NCBI GenBank assembly: GCA_030789695.1
Contig: CM061135.1
Coordinates: forward strand, 106,525,262 to 106,589,261
DNA: 64,000 nt
Reading direction: 5' to 3'
From: Scilla litardierei
Taxonomy: Eukaryota; Streptophyta; Magnoliopsida; Asparagales; Asparagaceae
Part shown: piece by piece, positions 30,687-42,035 of the stretch
Position numbering within the stretch: the first letter of the stretch is position 1
How the letters are laid out: the number at the start of each line of letters is the position of its first letter
Notes under the pieces: model-generated
What the model saw: only the letters and a program-made list of their open reading frames with translations
Told to the model about the DNA's origin: nothing
Database searches by the model: none
Made by a program: the position numbers and the translations under genes

Positions 30687-32087
30687 ACGAGTGAGAGTAG
30701 GAGCTCGGAGGGAGAAATTAGAGAGAAAGAGAGAAAGAAGAGAACTCTAAATCCTAAATCGCCCGTCAGGGCCAACAAAACCAAAAACGACACACCAAGC
30801 AGACAAACGCCAAATCACATCACTAAACCAAGGAATAAGAGTCCAGACAAGTGCCGTGGGCCCACGCGGTGAAGCGTGAGTGAGTGTGGTCATGTGCTAG
30901 CAGTCGGTGTCACTATCTACATCGTGCAGTAAGCTCCATATAAATAAATCCAAGAAATGACCCAAATATCGATTCGATTTGAATTAAGAGGTGAATATAT
31001 AGCTCAAGCATGCATGAGAATAGAGCAAGAATCGAAACATATCATGCTTCAGGGACTCCATAACTAGGGTTAAGGAAATCACCACACTATAGCCTAGATA
31101 ATAGCTAAAAAGTTCCTAAGCCAAGTGTTTTCGAAAACGATGGGGGTTGAGATGATGTGGAGTAGAACACTCGGTGCAAACTCTCGCGTTCCCTTTATTC
31201 TCGGTAGATAGGAAAAATATTCACACTGGAAATTTTTGGGTTTTGGGTATTTGTATTTTTTTTTGGATTTTTGGCTATACATATTTTTTTTCTTTTTTCT
31301 TTTCTTTCCTTTTTTGGGTTTTTCTTTTCTCTCTTTATTTTTGGATTTTTGGATATTGGGATATATACATGTGTACTCTCCCAAGTGGGAGAATGGTACA
31401 TGATGAGGGGATTTGCACCAAGTAAAATAAATATGAAATCAGATTCTAAACACTTGGACAAAGGAGATGTTTCTTGCTAATCAGAGCATAGGCTAAATGG
31501 GCTATCCTAGTCCTTGTTTGTGGAATCCCGACACATGCGAATTGAAACATACGATATAAACACATAACATGCATATAGAAGCAGACATTATAAGCAAATA
31601 CCATATATTTAAATCGAAGCATGATAATCTAGGGGTCATTCCTGGACAGGTATATAAAACACAATCACAAAGTAGAAGCACACCCAACTCTAGTCACGAC
31701 ACACGACTCACATAAAAGCTAAGTGGACCCACGATGCAGGAAATGCAAGAGGACTCGACTTCCTCAGGCTAGTGAATGTGATTATCGAAGCCGTGCTAGG
31801 TGTGCATGTGATTTTCGTGGCAATTCATCATGGGTTCATCTCTAGGAGAAAGAGATAAAAAGAAGAAAAGAAAAAGAAAAAGAAAAACACGGAGAAAAAC
31901 GACTCAAATAACGAAGAAGAAGATACAAATGACGCACGAAGTGCGACTCCCCCAAGCTGAAACTTGCATTGCCCTCAATGCAATAGAATTAAATACGGGA
32001 GGGCAATGAATATGTGGGGAATACGCACAGACACGAAAGACAAGAAAATCACACAAACGAAACTGAAAATAAGAATAAAAATAAAAA
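30687..32087 (-). other. B 3' non-coding region
   Basis: No coding sequence. Closely related to C at 60990-62480, including the T-rich block (31240-31345) and the AGTGGGAGA near 31384. It contains the duplicated module at 31949-31983. Confidence 0.8.
31949..31983 (-). other. internal copy of hairpin-polypurine module (B)
   Basis: CCCCCAAGCT, spacer GAAAC, stem TTGCATTG, loop CCCT, stem CAATGCAA: 8 of 8 pairs. A third CCCCCAAGCT at about 32215 has no hairpin. Confidence 0.85.
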
Positions 32088-32699
32088 TCACACCACACGA
32101 CATATAAACAGAAAATAAAATAAATAAATAAAAAGAAAAATCACACGACATGACAAATAAATAAACACACAAAGAAAACCGACACACGACAGCACACAGA
32201 AAAATTTGACTTCCCCCAAGCTGTGGTAAAGCAGGGCCCCACAAAGACAGATGGGCACTAAAAATAGGGGGATGCAAAAAATGGATGGGAATATATCAAG
32301 CAGAGGCACCACCCTCTGGGGGTGGTGATGGGGCCCTGTGCTGAGGACCAGGAGTGGTGGGGGTGGGATGTCAAGCTCGGAAACATCGGGTGAGTCAGTG
32401 CGAATGTTACGAATGAGGCTTTGAAGGACGGGTAGGTCACGCTCGACTGACTGCTGAGTTTCCTGACCACCAACTCCTGCTAGGAGGAGCATGGACATGA
32501 ACCGGTCAGCTTGGTCGTCGTCACGGAATGACACCTGGTATTCGGTATCGCCAATGTAAACGGGGTCAGAGGGGCATGGGGTGGTGGATGAATTGGTGGC
32601 GGTGGTGGGTTGGGTGGGGGATTGTGTGCGACGAGCACACCGGGTAGGTCTAGGGTTGGACGTGCTGGCGTTGGTGGGTTTAGCACGGCGAGGAGGCAT
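32088..32699 (-). pseudogene. B third ORF, internally deleted
   Basis: Starts MPPRRAKPTNASTSN at 32699. Residues about 55-70 (VSFRDDDQADRF) match A's third ORF (ITFRDDAHRAVF), and the next part (VERDLPVLQSLIRNI) resembles A's C-terminal helix region (VLQSIRALELAV). The roughly 400-residue middle present in A is missing, so this looks like an N-terminus joined to a C-terminus. The proline-rich end should stop soon after PPPP; the last 60 codons read into non-coding sequence. It sits downstream of its own TATA box and palindrome array. Confidence 0.6.
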
Positions 32700-33134
32700 T
32701 GTGCATCAGTCGTGTGTGTGAGTGTATGCAAGATACGATGAATACACACTAACACAGGCAATCGAGCAAAATGAAATTCTAGGGCAAAATATAAAATTGA
32801 GCTAAGGAGCGAAGTTATCCAATCGAGATGAAGATCATTGCTCGTATATGTCCCAACGCAATGCAATAGGAACAAGTGTGAAGCCGCGGCGACTCCATTC
32901 AGCAAATTTCGAAAAAAGGGGGGGGGGGGAATGGGCGAAAATTAGGGCTTGATGCGGGTGAAATCGAAGAGGAAGGGGGAGAGATCGATGTAGAGATGGA
33001 AAAGGAGAGGGGAGAGATCGATTAGGGGGGGTTTTGGGTCGGTTGAAGGAGAAATGAGGTCGGGCGAGAGAGTGGGAGTTGAAACGGCGAGAGAGAAATC
33101 GGGGTCGGGCGAGGGAGATGAACGGGTGGGGGGG
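32700..33134 (-). other. B third-ORF leader
   Basis: Between the ATG at 32699 and the internal TATA box. Purine-rich on the + strand with a G homopolymer near 32918-32928. No gene seen. Confidence 0.5.
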
Positions 33135-33501
33135 TTTATTTATAGGCTTTAAGTTGAACCGATCGTGTGAAATGTCACCCGATCGGTTGACTTTTAGGTC
33201 GAAAAATTTGCCGAAAAGAGGCAACAGGCGACCCGATCGGTTGAGTTCTCAACCGATCGGGTGGCCGCTTCACACTTTTTCCCGAAAGTTTAGTACAGCT
33301 CACCCGGTCACTCACACGCCCATGCTTTGTATCAACCGACCGGTTGATCAATTCCCCAAAATTCTCGAGACTTCTGCACAGATCACATGGTCTGCCATCC
33401 GGTCTCGGATTTGCTTCACCCGACCGGTTCGTTGGAGCTCAGATACGGCCATTGTCTGATACGTCTCACCCGATCGGTTGAGTAATCACCCGATCGGGTG
33501 A
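33135..33501 (-). promoter_or_regulatory. internal promoter of B: TATA box and TCACCCGATCGGKTGA array
   Basis: TATA box CCTATAAATAAA (minus strand, 33146-33135). Palindromes come as pairs with exactly 20-bp repeat: 33155/33175, 33229/33249 and 33466/33486, the last a perfect TCACCCGATCGGGTGA at 33486-33501. Further sites lie near 33299, 33333 and 33416. Same motif as in the B LTRs, same placement relative to hairpin and third ORF as in A. Confidence 0.85.
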
Positions 33502-33633
33502 GGGCTTGTTTCCTGCAAAAATTCACAAATGGCCTAAGTCTCTCGACGGATGATCCCGCGTCTGAATTTAATTACTAAAAAAAGGAAAAATAAAGATAAT
33601 AAAAATCCTAAAAACAAAGATAAGAGTTTAGAG

Positions 33634-33651
33634 CATGGGTTGCCTCCCATG
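33634..33651 (-). other. post-protease hairpin of B
   Basis: CATGGG-TTGCCT-CCCATG; in element sense CATGGG-AGGCAA-CCCATG. Compensating base pairs relative to A (GTCGGG/CCCGAC). Confidence 0.85.
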
Positions 33652-33829
33652 AAGAGCTTTTGTTTAACGTCGTTTGCTCGACGCCCGTCGATGACATGCA
33701 AGGTGGACGGGGGTGATGCCCTAAAGTCGGCATCGCTTCGGGTTCAGAGTTGGCGGCCTTCGGTATTGTTGGCGGTGACAAGAAAACTTGCTCGACGACC
33801 CTCCATTTGTTGATGGGATCCGGGGGCTT

Positions 33830-34774
33830 CTACCTTAAATTGGCGTCTACCGCCACTCGTTTCAGGACCCGAATCTCTTCTCCGGTGAGCCCCATGGGCT
33901 CTTTCCATGTCCTCCTCATTGGAGGAGCATTTTGAAATCCGGGAGGGACCGTGTGTGCTGCATCCGCTTTCCCAGCAACGTCATAATTCTTCAGGCCGAC
34001 TGGTTCTTCTAAGTCCCCCAAGCTATTGGGGGGATTTCTTGAAAGAATTTTCCAGGAGCTTGCCACCACAACTCTCTCTTCTTCTAACTCCATCATGTTG
34101 CATCTTGGATCATCCGGGGGGTCGGGGTGCTTCATTGACAACCCCAAGTCAAATTCGACTTTCTCATTGCCGACGTTAAGGGAAAGATTTCCGTTCTTCA
34201 CATATATTAAAACGCCGGCAGTGGCCATGAATGGCCGTCTAAGGATGATGGGGGTGTGCGCATCTTCAGGCATGTCAATGATGACGAAGTCCACCGGCAC
34301 ATGCACCCCTCTTACATTGACAGGGAGGTCATCTACAACACCCACCGGATATTTTACCGAACGGTCTGCAAGCTGTAGGGTCATTCCGGTGGGCTCCAAG
34401 TCGCCCATCCCTATCCTCTTATATAGCGATAAGGGCATCAAACTGACGCTCTCTCCAAGATCGACGAGCGCGCGATGGATCTTTACTTCCCCGATCGTAC
34501 AAGGGATAGATAAGCTCCCCGGGTCTTTAAGCTTAGGAGGATTTGCTCGCTGAATAAGAGCACTACAATCTGCCGTCATAACGACCTTCTCCTTTCTGGA
34601 CCCTCTTGTCACTAAATCCTTTAGAAATTTGGCGTAGGAGGGAGTCGTCTCTATAGCTTCAAGGAAGGGGATTTGCAAGCTTAGATCCTTGACCATGGCA
34701 AAGAATTTGCCATACTTTTCGTCTATCTTGGCTTGGGCTAGCCATTGCGGAAAAGGCACAACGGGCTTGAACAC
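33830..34774 (-). pseudogene. B protease domain, out of frame with gag
   Basis: Begins FKPVVPFPQWLAQAKIDEKY and carries the aspartic-protease region ALVDLGESVSLMPLSLYKR and IILRRPFMATAGVLIYV. Compared with A's DLGAS and LGRPF, the substitutions to DLGES and LRRPF suggest an inactive enzyme. It lies in a different frame from the gag region upstream (34738-35031). It ends in PPGFQNAPPMRRTWKEPMG; no RT follows. Confidence 0.85.
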
Positions 34775-36420
34775 TTTGAGGCTCCCTCCGGAGTCGTTTG
34801 CTTTGGCGACGAAGCACCGTCGTCATTCAATTTTTCAATTGGTTGTTCTACGACCAACGGTGCTTCTGGTTCCTTGGGGGGCACTTTTGTGGGGATTTGT
34901 GTCCCGCTTCTCAACACGATAACTGACACATTCGCATTCTTGTGCATGAGTGCCAAAGTCTGATTTGCTCCCCTCGGGTTCACTTCAGCTTGTGGTGGTA
35001 ATAGATTCTGCGGCCTCTGAAGGTTCGCCACTTGTAACCCCAGCTGGGTTACCTAAGCAGTGAGAACTCTCTGCCCCATCTCTAGCTTCAAATTTATCTT
35101 CTCTTGGTTGGCGATGTATTGAGTCAAGAGGGACTCAACCGAAGAGATGGTCATCTGCTGGCCATATTGTTGCTGCTGCTGAACGAGTTACTGATTCCTG
35201 GGAGCATATTACTGACACTGTTGTGGAGCCTGCTGCTGCTGAAACTGCTTCTGCTGAAACTGCTGCTGTTGAGGCCTAGCCGGCTGATATATTAGCTGAT
35301 GTTGTTGCTGAGGAGGCGACTGTTGATACAGCGCCTGGTAACTAAGGTTAGGGTGGTTCCGGTTATTTGGAGAGTAGGCCGGATTGGAGCTAGTACGTGG
35401 TGGATACGGCGCATTTCCAGTAGGATTGTAGAATAGTGCGCTCGTTTGGTCCAACGGTGGTGAGATGTCACCACCCTCGAAGTCTCCCAAAACTTCGGCC
35501 TCCACCACTGCAATATGTTGTGTACAGGTGCCACCGGCTCCTACCATCAGTGCGGAGATCTGGGTCGACAGCAAGTCAAACTTGCTGGATAATTTGTCGA
35601 GGTCCTCGACCATGTGGATACCCCCAGATCTAGGTGTGGCTCTCTCGTCACACCACCGCTCATTGTTTGATGCCATATTTTCTAGAATGTTCCCGTCATC
35701 TTCCTCACTTCTGTACATGAAAGGCCCTCCAGCCGTGGCGTCCATCGATGATTTCAAATCATCCCTCAATTCGTTGTAGAAAAGATTAATTATCTGCCAC
35801 TTGGGAAGCTCGTGATGAGGGCATCTTCGCTGCATCTCTTTAAACCTTGTCCAAGCCTCATGCAGGGACTCGTGGCTGGCTTGGGAGAAGGAGGATATCT
35901 CACTCCTCAGCTTCATGGTCTTCCCCAGAGGAAAGAAATTTGTCAGAAAAGCGTTAGAAAGCTTCTCCCAAGTGTTGAACGTATTTGGATCCTTCCCCCT
36001 AATCCACAGCTTGGCCTTATCTCGCAGAGAGAAGGGGAATAGCTTCAGAAGGACCGCCTCAGTTGTGACACCGTTTATCCAAAAGGTGTCACATTTCTCC
36101 AAGAAGGAGTCCAAATGTTCGATGGGGCTCTCCATGGGTGCACCCGAGAATTGATCCTGCTGGATCCACGTCACCAAAGACGGCTTAAGCTTGAAGCTTT
36201 GCGCCGTAATAGCAGGAGGACGGATGGCAGAGGTGGACTCGATGGATGGCATCGAGTACTCCAGCAGAGACTTGTGAGGTGGGGTGTTCTCCCCCATGGT
36301 TTCAGGCTCTTCTCTTCTTTGCTTCTCTGCGACTAAACGCTTTAGGGTGGCGTTTATCTCCGGGTAAACGGGAATCAAGTCGTCGAGACTTCTTGAACTC
36401 CTGCGCATGAAAAGCAACAA
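34775..36420 (-). pseudogene. B gag (Athila-like), broken near its C-terminus
   Basis: The open frame from 36420 (MLLFMRRSSRSLDDL) to 35209 shows the gag domain: LFPFSLRDKAKLWIRG, TWEKLSNAFLTNFFP, LHEAWTRFKEMQRRCPHH and LFYNELRDDLKSSMDA, then a Gln/Pro-rich tail. In the same frame, after stops between 35209 and 35040, it continues as LQRPQNLLPPQAEVNPRG to 34775. The same domain order as A, at moderate similarity. Confidence 0.85.
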
Positions 36421-36576
36421 ACACCCGTGAAACGAAAAGTGGGAAAGACACAGATAAAATAGAAAATAAAAATAAGAAAATAAAAAGGAAAAAGAAGAAT
36501 GAGAAAATTATCGCGAGATAGAGATGAGAGCTAGACTCAAGAGTTCATGAGACCCTAAAATAACAAGCACATTGCC

Positions 36577-36594
36577 TCCCCGGCAATGGCGCCA
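36577..36594 (-). other. primer-binding site of B
   Basis: Minus strand TGGCGCCATTGCCGGGGA, abutting the 5' LTR. Confidence 0.85.
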
Positions 36595-38269
36595 TAAAGC
36601 TTGGCCTCGCGATCTGCATGTCAGATGTGTGCAATATATGATTGGGGGCGTGAGATTTAAATATTTATAACCGCAAGCGCACGGTGTTGTAGTGTGGCTT
36701 GGGGGTCGAACTCAGGGAGGCGTGGTTGTGCTTGTGTCAAGAAGGACCGGATTCACCCCATGGGCGAGCTAGCCCAAATCGGTAGATGGGTTGTCACAGA
36801 AAATAGAATACGAGGGATAAACGATATAAAGGGAAACCAGGGACTTCAGTTTCCATCCTATCGTGCGATTCTCGCCAACACGGCCTACGGGTAGGAAAAC
36901 GATCAGAATTAGGGTCTAATGGTGAGACGCTGCCTCTAAGAGTGATACCGGCGGCCCATGGGCCCGATATTCCGGTCAGTGCCCAGGATGATACGCCGGA
37001 CTACCCGGGTTCGGTCAGTGGGCATTCCCATGTCCATTAACACTGACCGACTTCGGGAGCACTAAGCTCGCAATGATAACTCCCAACGTCTCATCCTGCC
37101 GCTCCCGCGAGCTTGGATTCGACGTCTACGCTAATGGCGTGAGCTATGGCTAGGGAGTCAACTGCCAAGTTTATTCCCCCTTTGCCCAACGGTCATAGGC
37201 GGTCTTTTTCCCGCCGATGACAATAAAACACCCCACGTAACCGATAGATTCTTAATCCCTATCGATTTCCTAGTCCTATAGACGCATCGCGGAGAACCCA
37301 CGAAGGGATTTCCACCAAAATTCCAGATTTGGGAACTACTCACACATATTTACTAAAAAGCAATCTAAACGAAAATCGACCGTTAGAAACATGATCAGGC
37401 GATTGAAAAGTAGTAAGAGCAATGCAAATAACACTATATTAAAGTTTGATAAAGATCAGACAACTTACTAATATCTGAAAAATTACAGCCGTCAAGAGAG
37501 AGAAAAAACAGCAAAAATAACACTCTCCCGAATCTGGAAGCTTAGGTTCTGTATATATAGAAAACGACATCACTCGATCGGGTGAATAATCACCGGATCG
37601 GGTAACCTGCTGCGAACTTCGGCAGCCATCTTCGAGACTTCACCTGGTCAGACGACACGGTCGGTTGATGGAAGCTACTCGTCGTTTGGATCTTGATCGT
37701 CGTCGGGTGAACCGATCGGTTGATAAATCAACCGATCGGTTGGAATTGTTGCCCCAAAAGACAGTAACTTCGGAAGTTTTGGCACGGTCTGCTGACGTTC
37801 AGGTGAGCTCTCTGGGTCATCTTCTTCGGGGAAACGGCTACAGGTGAACCGATCGGGTGAAGATCACCCGATCGGTTGAGTTTCAGCTCCAGTTTCCAGA
37901 GAGATCAGTCGGTTGAACCGGTCGGTGACCCGGTCGGTTGATACTTTTGTTGCTTCAGTGGCTGATCGGGTCGTGCATGCGTGCATCACCCGATCAGTTG
38001 GCTGTGTCCAACCGATCGGGTGGGGGGCTGAAAGATGCGATCTTCATCGTTTGACCCCCTGGATCACGCGTGACTCCTCCCGTTGCTCCGGGGACTCATG
38101 ATATCGTCGTTTTATGTCCCCTACATCGGTAAACTTCTGCAAACATACTAAAACACAGAAAAGTGAAAGAAAACAAGAAAACACGAGAAAACAAATACAA
38201 GACAGCGGAAAATTGCAGAAAAACACCGAAGAAAACGTGCGTGAATATATGAAATATAAACGCACGTCA
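36595..38269 (-). repeat. B 5' LTR
   Basis: About 1675 bp, matching 16934-17523 plus 29548-30647. The inner terminal 15-20 bp differ from the other LTR's outer end, which is unexpected for LTRs copied from one template. Confidence 0.9.
37551..38022 (-). promoter_or_regulatory. palindrome array and TATA box, B 5' LTR
   Basis: CTATATATAC (37560-37551, minus strand). Next to it are TCACTCGATCGGGTGA (37570-37585) and TCACCGGATCGGGTAA (37590-37605), 20 bp apart; the other LTR has three such units. Further pairs: 37849/37869 region (20 bp) and 37987/38009 region. TCACTCGATCGGGTGA combines the A-type and B-type half-sites. Confidence 0.85.
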
Positions 38270-38274
38270 ATCCA

Positions 38275-40720
38275 TATAAGGGATCACTCTGTGAGTGCCC
38301 TATTGCCCGCAGGCTGTGCATCCGTACAAGGGATCACTCGGTGAGTGCCCTATTGCCCGCAGGCTGTGCATCTATATAAGGGATCACTCGGTGAGTATCC
38401 TATTGCCTGCAGGCTGTGTATTCGTACAAGGGATCACTCGGTGAGTGCCCTATTTCTCGCAGGCTTTGTATAACAAGACACGACATGACAAGAAAGGAAG
38501 TGTTCTTCTATGGGGTCCACACGCACGCACACACATGAAAATCCTAATGTGTCAATTGTTTTTGTTGCGCTTAGACTTCGTCGTCAAGTCTAAGCTGTCA
38601 AGGAGGTCTCGAACGCTATCATTTCACATCCGGTTCTCTTTGTTTACATTCTAATAGTTCTAAAAGTCTAAGGCCTAAACACGGTCGAAAGTACAAGTGA
38701 GTACACTTGCCTGCGGTGGCGAGTGTGTCGTCTGTCCAGAGCGTCCCGTCGAAACGTCGCGTCGGCGATGGTCCGTCTGAATTAGGATCACGGTGATGTC
38801 AGATCGTGTTTTTTGGTCAAACCTATTATGGTTTTTTTCTAAATTTGGCGGGACTAACCTATCAGTCAAAAAGTCGCATTTTTGATGTTTTGTTCAGTCT
38901 AGATCGACGTCTACCCTATGTGCACAGAAAATTAGTCCGTTCATCGATCTTTCCTACGGTGGGCAACGTTTTACAGATGCTAAAATTAACTTTAGTTCAC
39001 GTTGACAAATTTTAGATTAGGTTTTGATGAATTACAGTGTGGGTTTTACTACTCGTTAGGGGAACTAACCTCGTGACGTCGTTCAACAAGCAGAAGTCGG
39101 GTCTGAACGGCGAAGCATCGGCGTCGTCTGGAACTCCTCGGCCGCGGGTAGTGCAGCGAGGTACCTCTGGACAGCGGGGTGGTGGCACGAAATCAGCGAG
39201 CTAACAGCGATCCTCCTCCCGTTGCGGGTAGCACAACGGATCTTCACGACAACGACGACGTCGGCTAAAAGCACGTGTGTGCGGAGAAGCACGTGTACCC
39301 CGAAGGTCCAAGGGGGCTGTTACTAGGTGAAGTAGGATCAATGGAAGATGCTCGTCCTGGTGGGTGGCCGACGGCACGAGCGCACGGCGGTGGGTGGCCA
39401 TGAGAAACCGAAGAGGACAGATTCGCGCAACGTTCGTTGTCGCGCGTCTAAATGGAAAACCAGCAAGGAACCGTGGCAATGGAAAATTGCAGAAGATAAA
39501 GGACTTCAAGACGAAGCCAACGGTAGTGGAGTGGTTGCTGGAAGTGGTCGGAGGTGGTCGTGCGCCAGCGTTGAAGTTCAGCACCCAGATCTGTCAAAAA
39601 CAGCAGCTGGGCTTGGTTTCGACGGATTTTTCGGGGCTACATACGAGATATGAGTGTAAGGGAAATTGCAGTTGGTAGGAGGTTTCGATAGGAGTCCAAC
39701 GGTGGTAGTGTGGTCATTGTAGGTGACCAGATGGCCGATGGGCGCGAGTTTGAAGTGGCGGTGTGCAAACTGTCAAAAACAGCAGCTAGATCTGAGTTCC
39801 AGGGGTTTTCGAGGAGATCGTGATGTGTAAAAAGGGTAAGGGGAGTTGGAGATGATCGGGGGGTCAGAGAGGAGTTGAATGGCAGTGGCAGCAACAGTTG
39901 GAAGTGGCCGGAGAGGGATGGCCGGCCATTTTCCGGCGGGCACGCACAGCGGGCCTGGGCTGCGTATTTTTGGTGTTTTTGATGGGTTTTCGATGTCTTG
40001 GAGAGGTGTAGATGGAGGAGGAGGTGGTGGAGTTGCTGGTGGTTGAAGAGGGGAGGCTGGGGCAGCCTTGGTTGGCTGGAGGAGGAGCAAGGGAGGCTGC
40101 AAAGCTGGGTTTGCGTGAGGGGAAAAGTTTGGCCAGATTTGTTATTTGAAGAAGAATGGTTTTGCTATTTGGCTTTGGGATTTTGGTTAATTGGGAGAGA
40201 GAAATAGAGATAGGGAGCGTGGAGATAGGGGAAAGGGGAGGTGTGAATAGTGACTGCAACTAATTTCCATGATACATAGGAGTATAATTAGGGATTTGAT
40301 TAGATTTGGTTTAAGTTTGAAATTCAAAATGATTAAGGCTAATCAACGGTTGAAAATTGATTAGGGGATAACATCCACTACGTGCATCAGAAAAATAATC
40401 CGAAAATACCGGGACGATCGTGGAGATGAGAAGTACGGGGATATGGGGTCTGATCGTATGCTACACCTACCAAAAATTATCGTAAAATCAGGAACTGAGT
40501 ATTGGTGCCAAAAGACCAAAACACCCTTCCATACAAAGCTGTTTTGCGAGAAAACGAGCCGTGAAATGACGTTTCCAAAAAATCATTATAAAATTCTACA
40601 CTTCCATACTATCTCGACGGCATATCACATCGTATATACCGAAACCAAGAAAGAGTCAAATAAAATACGTGCACGAAAAGGTACGTGCACGTAGAAACTC
40701 ATAAGGTCGGAAAGTGACCA
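38275..40720 (+). repeat. E1 left LTR, second part
   Basis: Continues the tandem hairpin array (to about 38470) and then runs parallel to 51690-54213 of the right LTR. It lacks the Helitron: the empty target is ...GGAGTA/TAATTAGGG at 40284/40285. Pro/Ser-rich open frames at 39860-40260 (minus) have CT-rich composition and no recognisable domain. Confidence 0.9.
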
Positions 40721-41288
40721 TGAGGCAATAATAATATTAGAAGAGCCACGGTGGAATCCTACGGTCAATGACTAGGAGATATGACTAGGAGATGAATATT
40801 ATTAGTAATCAAATGATCCAAACGTAAATATGACTAGGAGATGACCCATGAAGAGCCACGGTGGAATCCTACGGTCAATGACACAGAAGTGTAATGATTA
40901 GAAAGATGCTAGAAGTCAGGGATTCTAATTATTGGGCCGTCTAAAGATCAGGAGAACTTGGCACTAAGACTTCCTAATGAGCTAGACTGTAATCAGGATC
41001 TCAGGGAAAGGTTCCTAAGAGAATCAAGGTTACGTTCTGCTGGGCCCGAAGTCGATGGACCCGAGCGAACGACTAAAAGAAGGGCTCTAGAAATCTAAGG
41101 TATCCTAGGACGAGGATGACTAAATTTTAACCAAGGCGTTAGACTATCAAACCTGGATGTCTATCTAAGTCTTCCTACCATCTAAGACTGGGAAAACCTA
41201 ATTTAGACTTGTACATGGATATTAAATGAATGCGGTACTCTTATTGTTCCGAACTGTTGTATGGACCTGCATGAGCCACCACTAAAAC
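40721..41288 (+). mobile_element. E1 internal region, non-coding
   Basis: About 570 bp. It has a direct repeat of AGAGCCACGGTGGAATCCTA at about 40743 and 40854 with ATGACTAGGAGAT copies between. Reverse-complement related to P at 3039-3530. No primer site, polypurine tract or coding sequence found. Confidence 0.75.
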
Positions 41289-42035
41289 CTGTCACGCCCC
41301 ACTTCCCAAAACTACAGAGGCGAAACGTGACTAAGGCCCGCTTGGGCTGGAGCTGTGAAGCTCAGACCCAATAAGCGTCTGTGGGGGTACCGTTTTAAAA
41401 TTTTCAGGTTCTTGCATTTATAAAATTTGGAACAACAAAAGTACAGAAAGAAAAGGATGCATTCATTTTATGATAGAGATAATATATAGCATAAGACAAG
41501 TCTAATAAAGGGAGCCTAAGCATGGCAACAAACTGCAGAAAAAGAAACTAATAGTGCGAAGCCCCCAACCTAGGCATAGAGTAAAGTGGTGCTACTCACC
41601 CAGACTAAAAAGTAGTAACATCTGGAAGTCTTCAACGGTGGGAAACGTCTAAGTCTGGTCCTCATCAGGTACGTACTCTGGGTCGACGTCCTCTGGCTCC
41701 ACGTACTAAGGAATGTCTGACTCGTCCACGTGCTCTAGCTCAACACCTGACGTACAACACCCAAAAGAAAAGGAACTGTGCGTCAGGTAAAGTCTACACA
41801 GAAATGTTAGACTCTACAGCAAGTGTATTTTAATTTACAGCAACAGTTTACTAGTTGATTAACATGCTGGGGTTATAACTTGGCAGTTAAAGAAAGTAAA
41901 CGGAACAGGAAAAGTAAACACGACACACTGTAGCTGTAGCGTGTGCTATCGACTGCGTGACTAACCTAAACGGGTCAAGACGTGACAAGACAAGACACGA
42001 CACGACAAGATACGTGTGACTCGAAGGGTTCACAC
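41289..42035 (+). repeat. E1 right LTR, first part
   Basis: TGTCACGCCCC start, parallel to 15931-16680. Ends GGTTCACAC where copia G is inserted. Confidence 0.9.

Larger units (their letters stand above)
16934..38269 (-). mobile_element. Athila-like element B, split by element A
   Basis: Termini TGACGTCCCC (16934) and ACGCACGTCA (38269), TSD ATCCA at 16929-16933 and 38270-38274. Its own length is about 9.3 kb. In the minus orientation: 5' LTR (38269-36595), primer site (36594-36577), decayed gag-protease (36420-33830), post-pol hairpin, palindrome array with TATA box, short third ORF (32699-32088), non-coding 3' region, polypurine tract and 3' LTR. No RT, RNase H or integrase sequence exists between protease and the hairpin, so it is non-autonomous. 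Confidence 0.95.

Noticed and set aside
31094..31461. Lys-rich frames (minus) in B's 3' region and in C at 61394-61753
   Set aside because: T-rich tract on the + strand; the two copies differ by frame-breaking indels within homopolymers.
39864..40259. 131-codon Ser/Pro/Thr-rich frame (minus) in the E1 LTR, considered as a captured host gene
   Set aside because: The right LTR counterpart (about 52970-53334) is broken differently and there is no recognisable domain; CT-rich LTR leader more likely.
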